Part shown: in pieces, positions 40,993-53,460 of the stretch
Layout: each line of letters begins with the position of its first letter
How positions within the stretch are numbered: the stretch's first letter is position 1
Source: Rugalucina vietnamica
Taxonomy: Eukaryota; Mollusca; Bivalvia; Lucinida; Lucinidae
Direction: 5' to 3'
Assembly (NCBI GenBank): GCA_964017185.1
Contig: OZ024870.1
Location: 64,520,812 to 64,584,811, forward strand
Length of the DNA stretch: 64,000 nt
Made by a program: the position numbers and the translations under genes
Notes under the pieces: generated by a model
Told to the model about the DNA's origin: nothing
The model's input: only the letters and a program-made list of their open reading frames with translations
Database searches by the model: none

Positions 40993-43900
40993 CTGAAAAA
41001 TCAGGAAATCATGTCCATGAAAGGTATAACCCCTTTGAACCCCAATTTTATAAATGAGCCGCTTCATGGGAAAACCAACAATCTGCATAGGCGAAAACAA
41101 AGGCGCATATCAGCTTCGCGGTTACCGCGAAGCTGATCAGCGCCTTTGTTTTCGCTACACGGATAGTACACTTCCTCTTCTTCTTAAATCCGAAATTTCA
41201 AGCTTCTAGCCTGCTTCTGAGACTGTGCAGCCTGATTTGTGTCAGACCTGTTCGGAAACCACATTGTTGGTTTTCCCACGTGGCGGCTCAATTATAGTAA
41301 AACTGGCGTGTGAAGGGTTTATATTTTTTTTATTTTTGATTAAAACATAGATTATGGGAACTCGTTAAGAGGCGGTTTAAACGTGTACCCACAATCAATA
41401 TATTGAGCAAAAATTTTTAAGATATCAATTTTTTCCAATATTTGTTTTCGAGTATTCAGCTGAAATCCTTGTATATTGTATGTGCGTGTTTTCGTAATAA
41501 TATACATGTACACACATGAATCATTATGTCAGGGATCGATCCGATCTTGTAGGGGTCTGATGTAAACATTTGAGCCGCCTCGTGGGAAAACCAACAATGT
41601 GGTTTCCGAATGGGTCCGAAACAAATCAGGCTGTAGAATCACAGAAACAGGCTAGAAGCTTGAAATTTCGGATTAAGGAAGAAGACGAAGTGTACTATCT
41701 GTGTAGCGATAACATAGATGCTGATCAGCTTCGCGGTCCGCGAAGCTGATCTGCGTCTTTGTTTTCGCATATGCAGATTGTTGGTTCTCTCATGTGGTGG
41801 CTCACTTTAATCTCTTGCTTCTCACGATAAATACTGCGATTTTGAAGTAGAAAAGATAATCTGATTTCTCAAAAACAATGAAAATGAAAAGGCCTCTCCC
41901 GGGCCGCCAAGGAAATATATCAATTTAATATACAATGCCAACTATCGGCGGGATTGCCCGCTCCAATGATGCACTATTATAATAAAAAGGGACAGGATTT
42001 GACTTCTGATTATGGTCCGGTTGCTTTTTTAAAAGAAGAAACTTATAACCTACTATATGTATGTACGGATAATGTTCTGTAGAATTTTTATGACTAACTC
42101 GGTCACATGAGCCGAATGCTCATAAGTGAGCTTATAGGATAGGCATGCTCTGGCGTCCGTCGTCGCTGTCATGTAATGCGGAGTAAGGTACTCACTTTTA
42201 GCATAAGCCGACGCTGGCGCTGTCCCAGTGTGACCTGCATTTCTATAATTGAAGAATGCCAAAAGCGTGTTTACAGGATTTCTGAGTATGAGAATAACTT
42301 GTGGAAATTTATCAATGTGTCTCCAGTGTGATTTAACAGCTACAACATGGGAGAAGTTCCTGTGGCATTCAAATGGGAAACTGCTTTTTCGAAGGGAGCC
42401 ATCACAATATACACTAGCTGTAGCCAAACCTGGATGAAAAAAAGTTACAGAAACATTAGAATTATCTAAATACATTTTTGCTCTAAGCACAAATATTCAT
42501 TGACTATGTTTTTGATTAAAAATTGCCGATTGACCTCTAACCTTCCTATAGAAAAATATACTATACATATGAGAGAACGAGTTACAATATTTTTCTGTAT
42601 TTCATCGCAAATTTCAATGCAGTTTGGTTCTCGATTCCCTAGTTACCAACCACAGTCCACTACAATTTGTTTTTAAACACACTTTCACTGCTAAAGGATG
42701 TGAGTTATAATTTTATGTGCTATTACTGCAGCTTGTGTTGTGCCGTTTGGCAGCCCTAAAAGTCTCACCGTTTATTATCCAAAATGCAGATCATATTCTC
42801 TTTTTTATCTTGTGAGATCAGCGAGGATATTCAGAGAAATCAGAAATTTATTATTGGCTAATTTATATTTGGTCCAATTCGAACAATAAGTGCCTGTGTA
42901 TCGACCATCCTGTTTCACGACCACCAATCCAGCTCTTTCATAGCAAAATGCAATGATAATAAATTCATTTGCGGTACTTCCCACTATGCAGCTGCGGAGC
43001 TCGAAACGTGTAAAATTGACTTCGTTTTCTCTTGTTTTATTATCAATTACTCCTATTTTAAGACATCTTTCAAAAATCGGAGAATGACATATGATGTGGG
43101 TAATTTATTTAGCGTCTTTCATTTCCAGCCGATGTGCTAAAAACACAGCAGCACGTGGTTTGGAATCACTTTTGAGGTGAGTGCAACAAATGCGTTTTTA
43201 GGATGTGTGCTAGATTTTCAACACAAACATCCCGCATAACTTCGTTTTCCAACTTATGCAATGCGTCCATTTTATTTGGAAGATTTTATTTTGGCTAATT
43301 ATGAAGATTTGTGACCATAAACGTCATTTGTATGCCTCTGATTTGAAAATAATCGATATGCTATGAAGCGGCGTAATATATATAAATATAAATAGCAAAA
43401 ACCTTACAACATCTTCTTCTCCTGAACCAGAAGGTCTATGATTTTGAAACTTTGCACGAAGCATCAGGCAATGGAGCTCTATAAAGTTTGTATAAATCAT
43501 GACCCTGGGATGACCTTGACCTTTTACGGCACGGTCAACTTGACTTAAGTCGCCCATGCATTTGAATGGGGAAAAATAAATAAATGTCATTTAATGACAG
43601 AAAACTTGCTAGGAATGAGCAAATGTACAGAAGATTTAGGTTTATGAAAATATTTTGGGCCCAGGGGCTGTCTGTTTCTGCCCTGGGACTATATACATGT
43701 AATTAGTAAAATATTCAAACATCTTCTTCTCTATCTAGAACCGCTTGGCCAATCAAAGCCAAACTTTATGTGGAGCATTCTTAGGAAGAGGGAATGAAAG
43801 TTTGTATAAATGGCCAAGGTCACATGACCAAGATGGCCACCATGGCTATATATAGCAAAAGCTTTTTAAAATCTTCTTCAATCTTCAGAACCAGAAGGCC

Positions 43901-46900
43901 TATGATTTTTAAACTTGGTATGAAGCATCTGGGAATAGACCTCTACAATATTTATATAAATCATGACCCTGGGATCCGCTTGGCCAATCAAAGCCCAACT
44001 TTATGTGGAGCATCCTCAGGAAGCGTGAATGAAAGTTTGCATAAAAAGTCATGGTCACATGATCAAGAGGCCATTGATTTTGAAATTTCGCATGAAGCAT
44101 CAAGGAATGGAGGTCTACAAAATTGTATAAATCATGGCCCTGGGATGATCTTGACCTATTTTACGGCTATGTCAACGTAGGTTGCCAATACATTTGAATG
44201 GGGAAAATTGTTAAAATGTCATTTGAAGGGCAAAATTTGAAGTAAATTGGCAAATTGACTGAATGTTCATGATTTGAAAATACATTGATTACAGGAGTTA
44301 TTCTGACTATACGTGCATATTACCATTGTAGTCTAACAAATTTATAAGTATATATCTCGGGCCTCATGTGAGCGTATACAGGACCATCTTGTTCTAATGA
44401 AAATTTTCATTTTACACCTTAGGAAAAGTCTGTATAACATTGGCGTGTTTTCGTATTGTACTGCACAGGTAATCATGGAAAGTAAAAATAACCACATGTA
44501 TTATCTCTTTATTACGACCCCCATGCAATCAGCACATGACAATCCTTTGATCTCTGGTTGATATTACACCAGGAGGGGTAATAAATCAAATAAACAGTGG
44601 TACCACTTTAGCTCCTTCAGGAGCTCTCCGTTTAAAAATCCCCTTCTGTTCTTTATTGATGGGTTTTAGCAATGTAACAGGGAAATATATCGATTCAATG
44701 TTTATCAACTTAATGATCTTGTATTCCTGTCTGTTGAGAGTCATTAGCTGATCATTCATAAGGGACAGGTCACTAGAAATTATGGTGGTATGTCAATGTC
44801 TCTGAATACAGGTAGGGGCTCCAAAAGAAAAAAAAATCAATAATAATTGCGGAGGGAGGCAATTTTACTGCACAGGTTACATGTATCAGGGACCATAAAA
44901 CCAATTAACAGTGGTATTATCATTTAAGTGCCTCTTAATTACCCCTTGAAATGATATCACTACCTTAGCCTTACAGGCATGGTAGTGATGGATCCCTATC
45001 TTTTTAATGTAACACTGGATACGTGAATCACGTATCACTCCAGATGCTGCTTAGCAAATATTTTCTCAAGAGTTTTTTAAAAGGGCATTAAAAAACTATG
45101 GTTCACTTTATTTGGACAGAAAGGCTTTTTTCACTTCCTCTGACCAAAGTCGGTATACACTTTGGTCATGTCAGAATGTGTGCGATGCCTTATCCTATCT
45201 CCTGGATAATATTTATATTAGATTTGGAACCAAGTTATACAGACAAATTGTTGGAATTCCGATGGGTACAAATTGCGCACCTCTCGTAGCTGATTTATTT
45301 TTATACTGTTACGAAAGAGATTTCATGGATTCTCTTAACCATGATAATCAAGCTGATGTTATCGCGGCTTTTGATTCCACTTCTAGGTACCTTGATGACC
45401 TTTTGAACATTGACAACCCTTATTTTGAAGGTATGGTCAATCAAATTTATCCATCTGAACTACAGTTGAACAAAGCCAATATCTCGGATACCGAAGCCCC
45501 CTTTTTAGATCTACATCTTTCTGTTGCAAATGGATTTGTTTCTTCTAAAATTTATGATAAGCGCGATGACTTTGATTTTGATATAGTAAATTTTCCGTTT
45601 TTGGATGGTGACGTTCCTCGTCGTGCTTCTTATGGTGTATACATTTCGCAACTTATTAGGTTTGCTAGAGTCTGCAATCATGTTACAGACTTCAACGCTC
45701 GAAATAAATGTTTAACGGCCAAACTTCTCCAACAGGGCTATCGGTATCATAAACTTCGAAAAACCTTTTCTAAATTTTATCGTAGACACTATGAATTGAT
45801 TTCCAAATATAATGTTGGGTTAAAGACGCTTTTAAGTGAGGGCCTTTCGGAACCAGAATTTTATGGTGACTTGGTTTACAAATTTAAGAAACTTATAGGA
45901 TGTAATGATTTTTCTTTTCAGTTTAGAAAAATCATAACACGTTACAGACGTATAGGTTATAACTTGAATGTTATGCGACAGTCTGCATGCTTAGTTTTTA
46001 ACCCAATCACGGTTGATAACTATGCTGCCTTCTTTAATTGCACGCCGGTGGGTCGGGCGTCAGACTCTATGATGGCCCCGACTTAAAGCTATTCATTTTA
46101 GTTGGTTGGGGCCGGAGCTTCTTGCCTGTTGCTTGTCCCACAGGGGTCCAACTGATGTTTTTTTTTTTTTGCTCCGGAGTTAGTAAGTTATTCGGCGCCC
46201 AGGGATCTCCATCGTCGGGCAGCTTACTCAATCTGTGAGTCCTGGTTTTTTATTCATCAGGATGTTTATCATGATTTATTTGTTTGTTCTTGATGATTCA
46301 TTGACTAGTTACAGATTCACCACGAGGACCGAAGAACTAACTAAATGTTATGAACCACTGCAGAAGCTGAGGGTGAGGTTATGGCCATGTAAAATCGATT
46401 TAAACCCGCCAGTAACTTTGTGTTACTGATCGTTCCAAGTCGATACTTCTGTGGTGGTTCTTTTTGTTTTATGTCTTGGTGTTTAAAATATTTTTGTGCT
46501 GTTGGCGCCTTATGTATTTTTTCATATTTTTAGTTAAGTTAAGGTAACTGAGTGGCCACCTTTTGGGAAAATAGCTGCTCATTCGGCTTACGAAATGTTT
46601 TCATGGTATAAGTACCTGATTGTTAGTTTGATTTTTCCCACCTCGGTTTTTGGAGTGGGAATCTTTTTCTGATTGCGCCTTTTCCTGATCTTTGCCTACT
46701 TGTACCTTTTTAAGTATCATATTTTCTAGTTTGATCCAATTTTTTGTTTGTACATGTATTTTTGGTTTAGGCCATATTTTACCTTTGTGTATGGCCCAAT
46801 GCAAAATTACAAAATGGCTACCTGTTTGCTGGAAAAAATAAGAAAAATAGTCAAAATAATGGGCAAATTAAGCATATTTGTGGTAAACTTGTTAGATTGA

Positions 46901-48561
46901 ATTGAGATAAAGAAGAAAACTTCAGTTCATCATAATGCCATCACAAGCCAGTTCGAAAAAATCAAAACTGATTTTGTTACATTGTAGTGCATGGACACCT
47001 TCTCCTACTATATTACACCCTGTAGAGATGTAATTATCATCCCATTATGACTAACTTTTGATCTCCGTCTCATATTTCACCAGCAGGGGTCATAAGTCGA
47101 ATTAACAGTGGTACCTCTTAAACTTTCAGAAGCTCTGTCGTTAACCTCCGCTTTTCTATAGTGAAAAGGTACAAGTAGGCAACGATCAGGAAAAGGTGCG
47201 ATCAGAAAAAGATTCCCACTCCAAAAACGAGTTGGGAAAAAACTAAATTAACAATCAGGTAGTTACTACTTTACCATGAAAACATATTGTAATCCGAATG
47301 AGCAGCTATATCCCAATAGGTGGTCACTCGGTTACCTAAACTTAACTAAAATATGATAACATACATAAGGCGCCAACAACACGAAAATTTTAAACACCAC
47401 TACATAAAACATTAAGAACCACCACAGAAGAATCGCCTTGGAACGATCAGTAATATAAAATTTCTGACGGGCTTAAATCGATTTTAAAGGTACCTAACCT
47501 CACCCTCAGCTTCTGCAGTGGTTAACAACATTTAGTTACTCGTTCGGCTCTAGCGAAACACTGGAGTGTGCACACAAATATTTTGGAACAAAAAAGAAAA
47601 AAAAAATAATAATAAAATGTATACCCACCCACACCCCAGTATTATCATTATTATATAAGTGGGTTGTAAAAAGGTACAAGTAGGCAACGATCAGGAAAAG
47701 GCGCAATCAGATCAGAAAAAGATTCCCACTCCAAAAACCGAGGTGGGGAAAAAACCAAACTAACAATCAGGCTTTTATACCATGAAAACATTTCGTAAGC
47801 CGAATGAGCAGCTATTTTCCCAACAATAGGTGGCCACTCAGTTACCTTAACTTAAAATATGATAACATACATAAGGCGCCAACAGCACGAAAATTTTAAA
47901 AACCAATACATAAAACAATAAGAACCCCCACAGAAGTATCGCCTTGGAACGATCAGTAATATAAAATTACTGGCGGGCTTAAATCGATTTTACAGGTACC
48001 TAACCTCACCCTCAGCTTCTGCAGTGGTTCACAACATTTAATAGTTGTTCGGTCCTCGTGGTGAACTGGAGTGTGCACACAAAGATTTTGGAACAAAAAA
48101 AAAAAAATAGATAAAAAATAAAATAAATATAATAAAATGTATACCCACCCACAACCCAGTATTATGATAATTATATAAGTGGGTTGTAAGAGGGTATACC
48201 CTTCACGGACATGTCCTGAAGCATTACCTGTAGCTTGTTGTATAAGATGCCTTGTCCACGTGTTCCCAGCCCCCGGGAAACTCACCAGCCCCGTGACAGG
48301 GAGAGGCGTTTTGGACAACTTGGGAACCACAATGTTACATGGGTGCCTATCTGTAGCGCTAAAGTTCCTTCTAACGTTGTTGGTGTAGACGTTAGGTCGT
48401 TCTGTGGTTATATTGATGTCCAAAGTACTTTTATTTTTATCTAGTATAGTCACTCCAGGCCTGACTTCAAAACGTTGAAGTCCTCCAATAAACAGAAGTG
48501 TCATTGTCATCACTGCTATCAAAACCAGTGTAAACTTTGATTCGGTTCTTATCTTCGCCAT
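40607..48561 (-). CDS. Gene 2, whole span: WSCD-like sulfotransferase, 3 exons
   Basis: Exons 48561-48228, 42429-42196 and 40992-40607 join in phase into 317 codons plus stop. The product is a type II membrane protein: short basic N-terminus, signal-anchor helix at about 11-28, lumenal stem, then a sulfotransferase domain. The 5'-phosphosulfate loop is SFPGAGNTWTR (94-104) and the 3'-phosphate motif is ILILRNP (157-163). The C-terminal part has YENLLKDPFTELNSLFKFL and NQEGNFHRK, as in WSCD-family sulfotransferases. It would transfer sulfate from PAPS to a carbohydrate or other acceptor in the Golgi; the acceptor cannot be read. Length fits the core domain without a WSC lectin module. Both introns are filled with transposon copies. 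Confidence 0.85.
41000..41500. mobile_element. MITE-B copy split by a MITE-A
   Basis: ATCAGGAAATCATGTCCATG at the left, 7 nt from the exon 3 acceptor of gene 2; continues after 41290 to TGTGCGTGTTTTCGTAAT. Confidence 0.75.
41055..41290 (+). mobile_element. MITE-A nested inside MITE-B
   Basis: Full-length, inserted in the TTTTATATAG stretch of a MITE-B copy in gene 2 intron 2, so this MITE-A insertion is younger than that MITE-B. Confidence 0.85.
41571..41804 (-). mobile_element. MITE-A copy
   Basis: Full-length with small changes; the loop is shortened (CGCGGTCCGCG). In gene 2 intron 2. Confidence 0.8.
42196..42429 (-). CDS. Gene 2 exon 2: central sulfotransferase region
   Basis: Residues 112-190. 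Acceptor TTTTTCATCCAG|GT completes Gly; donor A|GTGAGTAC. SVYCDGSL continues the ATG(x)xTGSVYCD pattern of the family. ILILRNPVNTLLAFFNYR holds the 3'-phosphate-binding Arg and the PxxTLLAxFNxxR helix. Confidence 0.88.
42430..43319. other. Gene 2 intron 1 without a clear gene
   Basis: Contains an inverted fragment of repeat F (42725-42860); the rest shows no recognised feature. Confidence 0.5.
43320..44255. repeat. Repeat J: molluscan-type dispersed repeat with tandem sub-blocks
   Basis: Blocks with AACCAGAAGGCCTATGATTT, CTTGGCCAATCAAAGCC and TGTGGAGCATCCTCAGGAAG recur two or three times. Frames on both strands look protein-like (FDWPSG, MLHIKF) but contain no start-to-stop gene. Confidence 0.6.
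44256..45072. other. Intron of gene 2, little recognised
   Basis: A worn MITE-B arm may lie at 44390-44460. CATGGTAGTGATG-type sequence around 44980 is not recognised. Confidence 0.4.
45073..46715 (+). mobile_element. Penelope-like element, 5' truncated copy
   Basis: Begins inside the RT, in the region of residue ~217 of the copy at 21220, with a 6-base deletion near its edge, and keeps an open frame to 46086 (GIPMGTNCAPL, YLDDLL, DLHLSV). About 620 nt of 3' tail follow. It is very similar to the 20.8-kb copy, so the family was recently active. Confidence 0.85.
47160..48220 (-). mobile_element. Tandem pair of Penelope 3' tail plus MITE-B fragment
   Basis: Two direct copies (47160-47657 and 47658-48220) each hold a minus-strand Penelope tail followed by a MITE-B piece with TGTATACCCACCCAC. 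The repeat was duplicated as a unit of about 500 nt. It reaches to within 9 nt of the gene 2 exon 1 donor. Confidence 0.7.
48228..48561 (-). CDS. Gene 2 exon 1: signal anchor and PAPS 5'-phosphosulfate loop
   Basis: Residues 1-112. ATG at 48561-48559; the ORF is open without a competing upstream ATG in frame. MAKIRTESK precedes the hydrophobic helix. VSFPGAGNTWTRHLIQQAT carries the PAPS loop. Donor ACAG|GTAATGC, phase 1. A MITE-B end lies 8-9 nt beyond the donor. Confidence 0.88.
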
Positions 48562-48691
48562 TAATAATGCAAAATCAAGCCTGAAAACAAAAATATTGCT
48601 AACTTCGCTTTCGAAGTTTAATATGTAATACTCAATAAATGAAAATAAAACAGAAACTTAACATTTCTTTAATTAAACCATGTCCAACTAA

Positions 48692-49046
48692 ATACCGTAT
48701 TCGTTCTAATTAGCGCACAGTGCTCTTTACTTTTCAAAACTAAAAGTTAAGTAACAAAATATCGTTCTAATTAGCGCACACTATGAAGGAAAACTAGTCA
48801 TCAAAATGCTGAAATAACCACGTCAAATCTATCAATGGTGATGAATTCAAGTATGCAAATTGTCGGAAAGAAGTTTTCGATCATTAAAGGTTAAGTTTTA
48901 ATGCTTCTAATGCGGTATTAATGTGTAGAATCGGTGTAAAATACCAATATACTATTCAAGCAGTGTGCGCTTATGCATATGTTTTTCGGAAAAGACCGGG
49001 ATGTGCGCTTATTGGAGCATGTGCGCCAATTAGAACGAATACGGTA
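48692..49046. mobile_element. Tc1-type MITE, 355 nt
   Basis: ACCGTATTCGTTCTAATTAG at the left and its perfect inverse at the right, bordered by TA. An internal repeat of CGTTCTAATTAGCGCACA is near the left end. It lies just upstream of the gene 2 start. Confidence 0.8.
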
Positions 49047-49074
49047 AACCTTTTTTTTTTTCATTGAGCATGAC

Positions 49075-49345
49075 ATCAGGAAAACATGTCCGTGAAGTCA
49101 CTTTTGTATAAAAAAATTGGGTTTTGCAGGGGTGCACCTAATTTTCTTATTTTTGATCCAAAACATACATTGTAGTTTCTTGTTAGAACCGCCTCGGCAC
49201 GGCGATTCTATCGAGTACCCAAAATGTATGTTTTGAGCAAAAATGTTTATACATGTAATATCATTTTTTTTCTGGTGAAATTTTCAATTTTCACATCTGA
49301 AAAAAATCTCTTTATATTGCGTGGGCATGTTTTCGTAATGATTAG
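49075..49345. mobile_element. MITE-B copy
   Basis: CATCAGGAAAACATGTCCGT to GGGCATGTTTTCGTAATG, hairpin slightly mutated (CGCCTCGGCACGGCGATTC). Confidence 0.8.
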
Positions 49346-49835
49346 ATGAAGTCCTTCAAGATAATCACATGGCAAAATTTGGACATGTATAGTTTCAATG
49401 ATTCAACCCTATCCAATGCAATCTATAGTAGCGAAAGCAAAAACATTGCGCTCAATAGCAACTCCGTTATAAGTTACAAATTTGCTCTATTTATACATGT
49501 TTTTGTCTAAAAATAATGAATATTATGTTTTAGTATTTTGCAGAAATATATACATACATTACAAAATATACATGAAGATATTCAGTAAGAAACCTCCTGA
49601 CTTTCCTTGTTACATTGTAACATTAATTACAAACAACAAACAGCCGGTGCCATACCATAAACATGATATATATAAACAAAAAATATAAATATAGAGCTAT
49701 TATCGTTCAAATCAATATATGTTTACTTTTAAGAGGGAGAGGGAGAGACTTAAAATGTTGGTTCAATTTAATGTTTAAGTGACTTATATGTTAAAAAGTC
49801 GCTATATAATAAAAGATTACTCACTCACTCACTTA

Positions 49836-50330
49836 AGTCCAATTCGCATGCGTCAAAATACACGCGTGTAAGTATACTATACTCCGGTGTGCAAATTTTA
49901 CTGGTGTGCAAATTTTACTCGGGGTAAGCAAATAGCGCATGCAAACGCAAATACACATCGGAGTAAATTTACATATGGGTAAATACACTCATGGGTCACT
50001 GCCACGTGTAAATTTACTATTATGTCCCATGCGAACGCAAAGTTAAATTTACCCATGAGTATTTTAATTTCAAGTCGATATCTGCTTTTAGATAATGAAT
50101 ATTCTCATTTTTTGTTTGACAGTTGCTGAAACTGTTGACATTGTTGCTAGATAAGAGTTAATTGCCATTGCAAACAGCCACACTATTTCTTCATTGTTCT
50201 TGGTAAGGATTATTTGGGCATTTTAACAGTACTTCCTTGTGAAATGATGATAATACGGAATTGTATAACTGCTAAGGTTGAGCCTGATCATTACAGGATT
50301 CGTCTGTGCTGCACAAATTCTACAAGAACA
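49836..50330 (+). mobile_element. Element H, second copy, 3' part missing
   Basis: Begins TTAAGTCCAATTCGCATGCG and follows element H for about 490 nt, then is cut by a minus-strand Penelope copy at 50338. Confidence 0.7.
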
Positions 50331-50337
50331 CCTTGAA

Positions 50338-51470
50338 AAGGTACAAGTAGGCAAAGATCAGGAAAAGGCGCAATCAGAAAGAGATTTCCACTCCAAAAAC
50401 TGAGGTGGGAAAAACCCAAACTAACAATCAGGCACTTATACCATGAAACATATCGTAGGCCGAATGAGCAGCTATTTTCCCAATAGGTGGCCACTCAGTT
50501 ACCTTAACTTAATTAAAAATATGAAAACACACATAAGGCGCCAACAGCACAAAAAATTTTAAACACCAAGACATAAAACAAAAAGTACCACCACAGAAGT
50601 ATCGACTTGGAACGATCAGTAACACAAAGTTACTGGCGGGCTTAAACCGGTTTTACAGGATCCTGCAGTGGTTCATAACATTTAGTAAGTTCTTCGGTCC
50701 TCGTGGTGAATCTCTAACTAGTCAATGAATTATCAAGAACAAACAAATAAATCATGATAAACATCCTGATGAATCAAAAACAAGGACTCACAGATTGAGT
50801 AAGCTGCCCGACGATGGAGATCCCTAGGCGCCGAATAACCTACTAACTCCGGAGCAAAAGAAAAACACCAGTTGGACCCCGGTGGGCCAAGCAACAGACA
50901 AGAAGCTCCGGCCCCAACCAACTAAAATGAATAGCTTTAAGTCGGGGCCATCATAGAGTCTGACGCCCGACCCACCGGCGTGCAATTAAAGAAGGCAGCA
51001 TAGTTATCAACCATGATTGGGTTAAAAACTAAGCATGCAGAATGTCGCATAACATTCAAGTTATAACCTATACGTCTGTAACGTGTTATGATTTTTCTGA
51101 ACTGAAAAGAAAAATCATTAATTCCTATAAGTTTTTTAAATTTGTAAACTAAGTCACCATAAAATTCAGGTTCCGACAGGCCCTCACTTAAAAGCGTCTT
51201 TAACCCAACATTATATTTGGAAATCAATTCATAGTGTCTACGATAAAATTTAGAAAAGGTTTTTCGAAGTTTATGATACCGATAGCCCTGTTGGAGAAGT
51301 TTTGCCGTTAAACATTTATTTCGAGCGTTGAAGTCTGTAACATGATTGCAGACTCTAGCAAACCTAATAAGTTGCGAAATGTAAACACCATAAGAAGCAC
51401 GACGAGGAACGTCACCATCCAAAAAAGGAAAATTTACTATATCAAAATCAAAGTCATCGCGCTTATCATG
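50338..51470 (-). mobile_element. Penelope-like element, minus-strand truncated copy
   Basis: The ORF at 51422-50937 covers the C-terminal 161 residues of the RT and the 3' tail runs to 50338. Its 5' end stops abruptly at about 51470 where a LINE fragment begins on the other strand. Confidence 0.85.
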
Positions 51471-52900
51471 ATGCAGATGATATGGTATTATTCGCGAAAG
51501 ATCCTGATGAGCTTCAATTATTGCTGGATAAACTCCTTAGTTACTCATGCGAATGGGGTCTTAAAGTTAGCACAGCTAAAACTAAAATTTTAGTCTTTCA
51601 AAAACAACGCGCGGATATTGAATTTTCCTGGACATACGATGGTACAAATCTAGAAATTGTCGAAACATTTTGCTACTTAGGAATGAAATTCCACTACACA
51701 GGTAATCTGGAGCCAGGCGTTAAGGCCCTTTCAGATCAGGCGTTACGCGCAACCAACAGCCTTTTAGCACTATTTAAACGTGTTCCGTTTGGCTTAAAAA
51801 CCAAAATATCATTATTTGATTCACTTGTTACGCCAATTTTATTGTACGGATCAGAAGTTTGGGGTGTGCTCGGTTTCAAGTGTATTGATAAAGTACATAT
51901 AAAATTTCTAAAGATTCTGCTTGGAGTAAGACAGCAAACGCCTAATTATGCAGTCTATGGGGAATTAGGAAGATTTCCTCTATCTGTAATTTGCAAAGAA
52001 AGAGCAGTAAAATTTTGGGTAAAATTATTAAAGAACAAGGAATCTCTCGCATTTAAGGTTTTTAAATCAGAAGTTGATGCCATAGATAGTAATTCTATCA
52101 AAAATCAAGTTATTAAGAAACGTCAGTGGGCGACTAACATGAAAAACCTAATGGAATCGCTTGGTTTTGCTAATGCTTGGACAAACCAGTTTGAAGCAAT
52201 ACCCAATATAAATATTATTAGGGTAAGTATTAGAGACCAATTTATGCAGCATTGGTGTAGTCATATAAACAATACATCCAAATTAGAATACTACGCTATG
52301 TTTAAAACAACTTTTGAATTTGAAAAATATCTTGAATGTATAGAAAACGATGAATTCCGAAAAAGCCTCACTCGTTTTAGGGTTTCTGCACATAATTTAG
52401 AAATAGAGCGAGGAAGATATTACGATATTTCTAGAAACTTGCGTATATGTAAACTTTGTAATATGCATGCCGTCGAGTCAGAATTCCATTTTCTACTAAC
52501 ATGTCCTGCCTACAGGCAAATAAGACAACAATATATTGACTCTTCTTCTTGGGCTTCAATAGAAAAATTTACTAGTCTTATGAGAGTAGTCTCGAAAAGG
52601 CGACTCTTAAATCTGTCAAAGTTTATTTATTTTGCAAGCAAAAGTAGGATGGCAGCTCTTGCCAACATAGCTGACACTTGAAAATCTTATGAGTGCCAAC
52701 TCCTAAAGATTAATAACTGTTTATGTAAATTAATTGGAACAATATATTTCAGCAATAGTATCTTATGTATATATTTATATACATGTATTTGTATTGGATT
52801 ATGTGTAGTGCATGTATGTCATGTTTGCTTTGTATAATTGTTGTGGCCAAAAGCTGTAATATGCTGATATTGCCAATAAAATATATCATATCATATCATC
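51466..52900 (+). mobile_element. LINE (non-LTR retrotransposon), 5' truncated
   Basis: The open frame 51470-52681 starts at the RT catalytic box (ADDMVLFA), continues GLKVSTAKTKILVF and LVTPILLYGSEVWG, and ends with a zinc-knuckle-like CKLCNMHAVESEFHFLLTCP. These belong to the Jockey/CR1-type group of LINEs. The 3' end is a short ATATC-type repeat (52876-52899) instead of poly-A, common in CR1-like elements. It is intact for 400 residues, so insertion is recent. Confidence 0.8.
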
Positions 52901-52904
52901 ATAA

Positions 52905-53460
52905 GCAGCCTCAGCTTCTACAGTGGTTCACAACATATAGTAAGTTGTTCGGTCCTCGTGGAGAATCTCTTACTAGTCAATGAATCATCAAGGACAAACA
53001 AATAAATCATGAAAACGACCATGATTAATCAAAAACGAGGACTCACAGATTCAGTAAGCTGTCCGACGATGGAGATCCATGGGCGCCCAATATATTACTG
53101 AAGAGAAACACCAGTTGTACCCCGGTGTGCCAATCAGCAGTCTAGAAGCTCCGGTCCCAACCAACTAAAATGAATAGCTTTAAGTCGAGGCCATCAAAGA
53201 GCCTGACGCCCGATCCGACGGCGTGCAATTAAAGAAGGCAGCGTAGTTATCAACCATAACTGAGTTAAAAACTAAGCATGCAGACTGTCGCATAACATCT
53301 AAGTTATACCCTATATGTCTAGTACGTGTAATGATTTTTCTAAACTGAAAAGAAAAATCATTCCCTCCTATAAGTTTCTGAAATTTGTAAACCAAGTCAC
53401 CATAAAATTCAGGTTCAGAAATGTCAGCGTAGTTATCAACCGTTATTGGGTTAAAACAAT
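52905..53460 (-). mobile_element. Penelope-like element, rearranged 3' fragment
   Basis: Minus-strand 3' tail plus the last part of the RT frame (53497-53180). The frame shows NCFNPITVDNYAD running straight into ISEPEFYGDLVYKFQ, which is the RT end joined to an earlier RT segment: a tandem-copy junction typical of Penelope-like insertions. Confidence 0.7.

Noticed and set aside
42053-42195. Continuation of the gene 2 exon 2 frame to 42053
   Set aside because: The reading after AAA|GTGAGT loses family similarity, and splicing to 40992 keeps phase and similarity.
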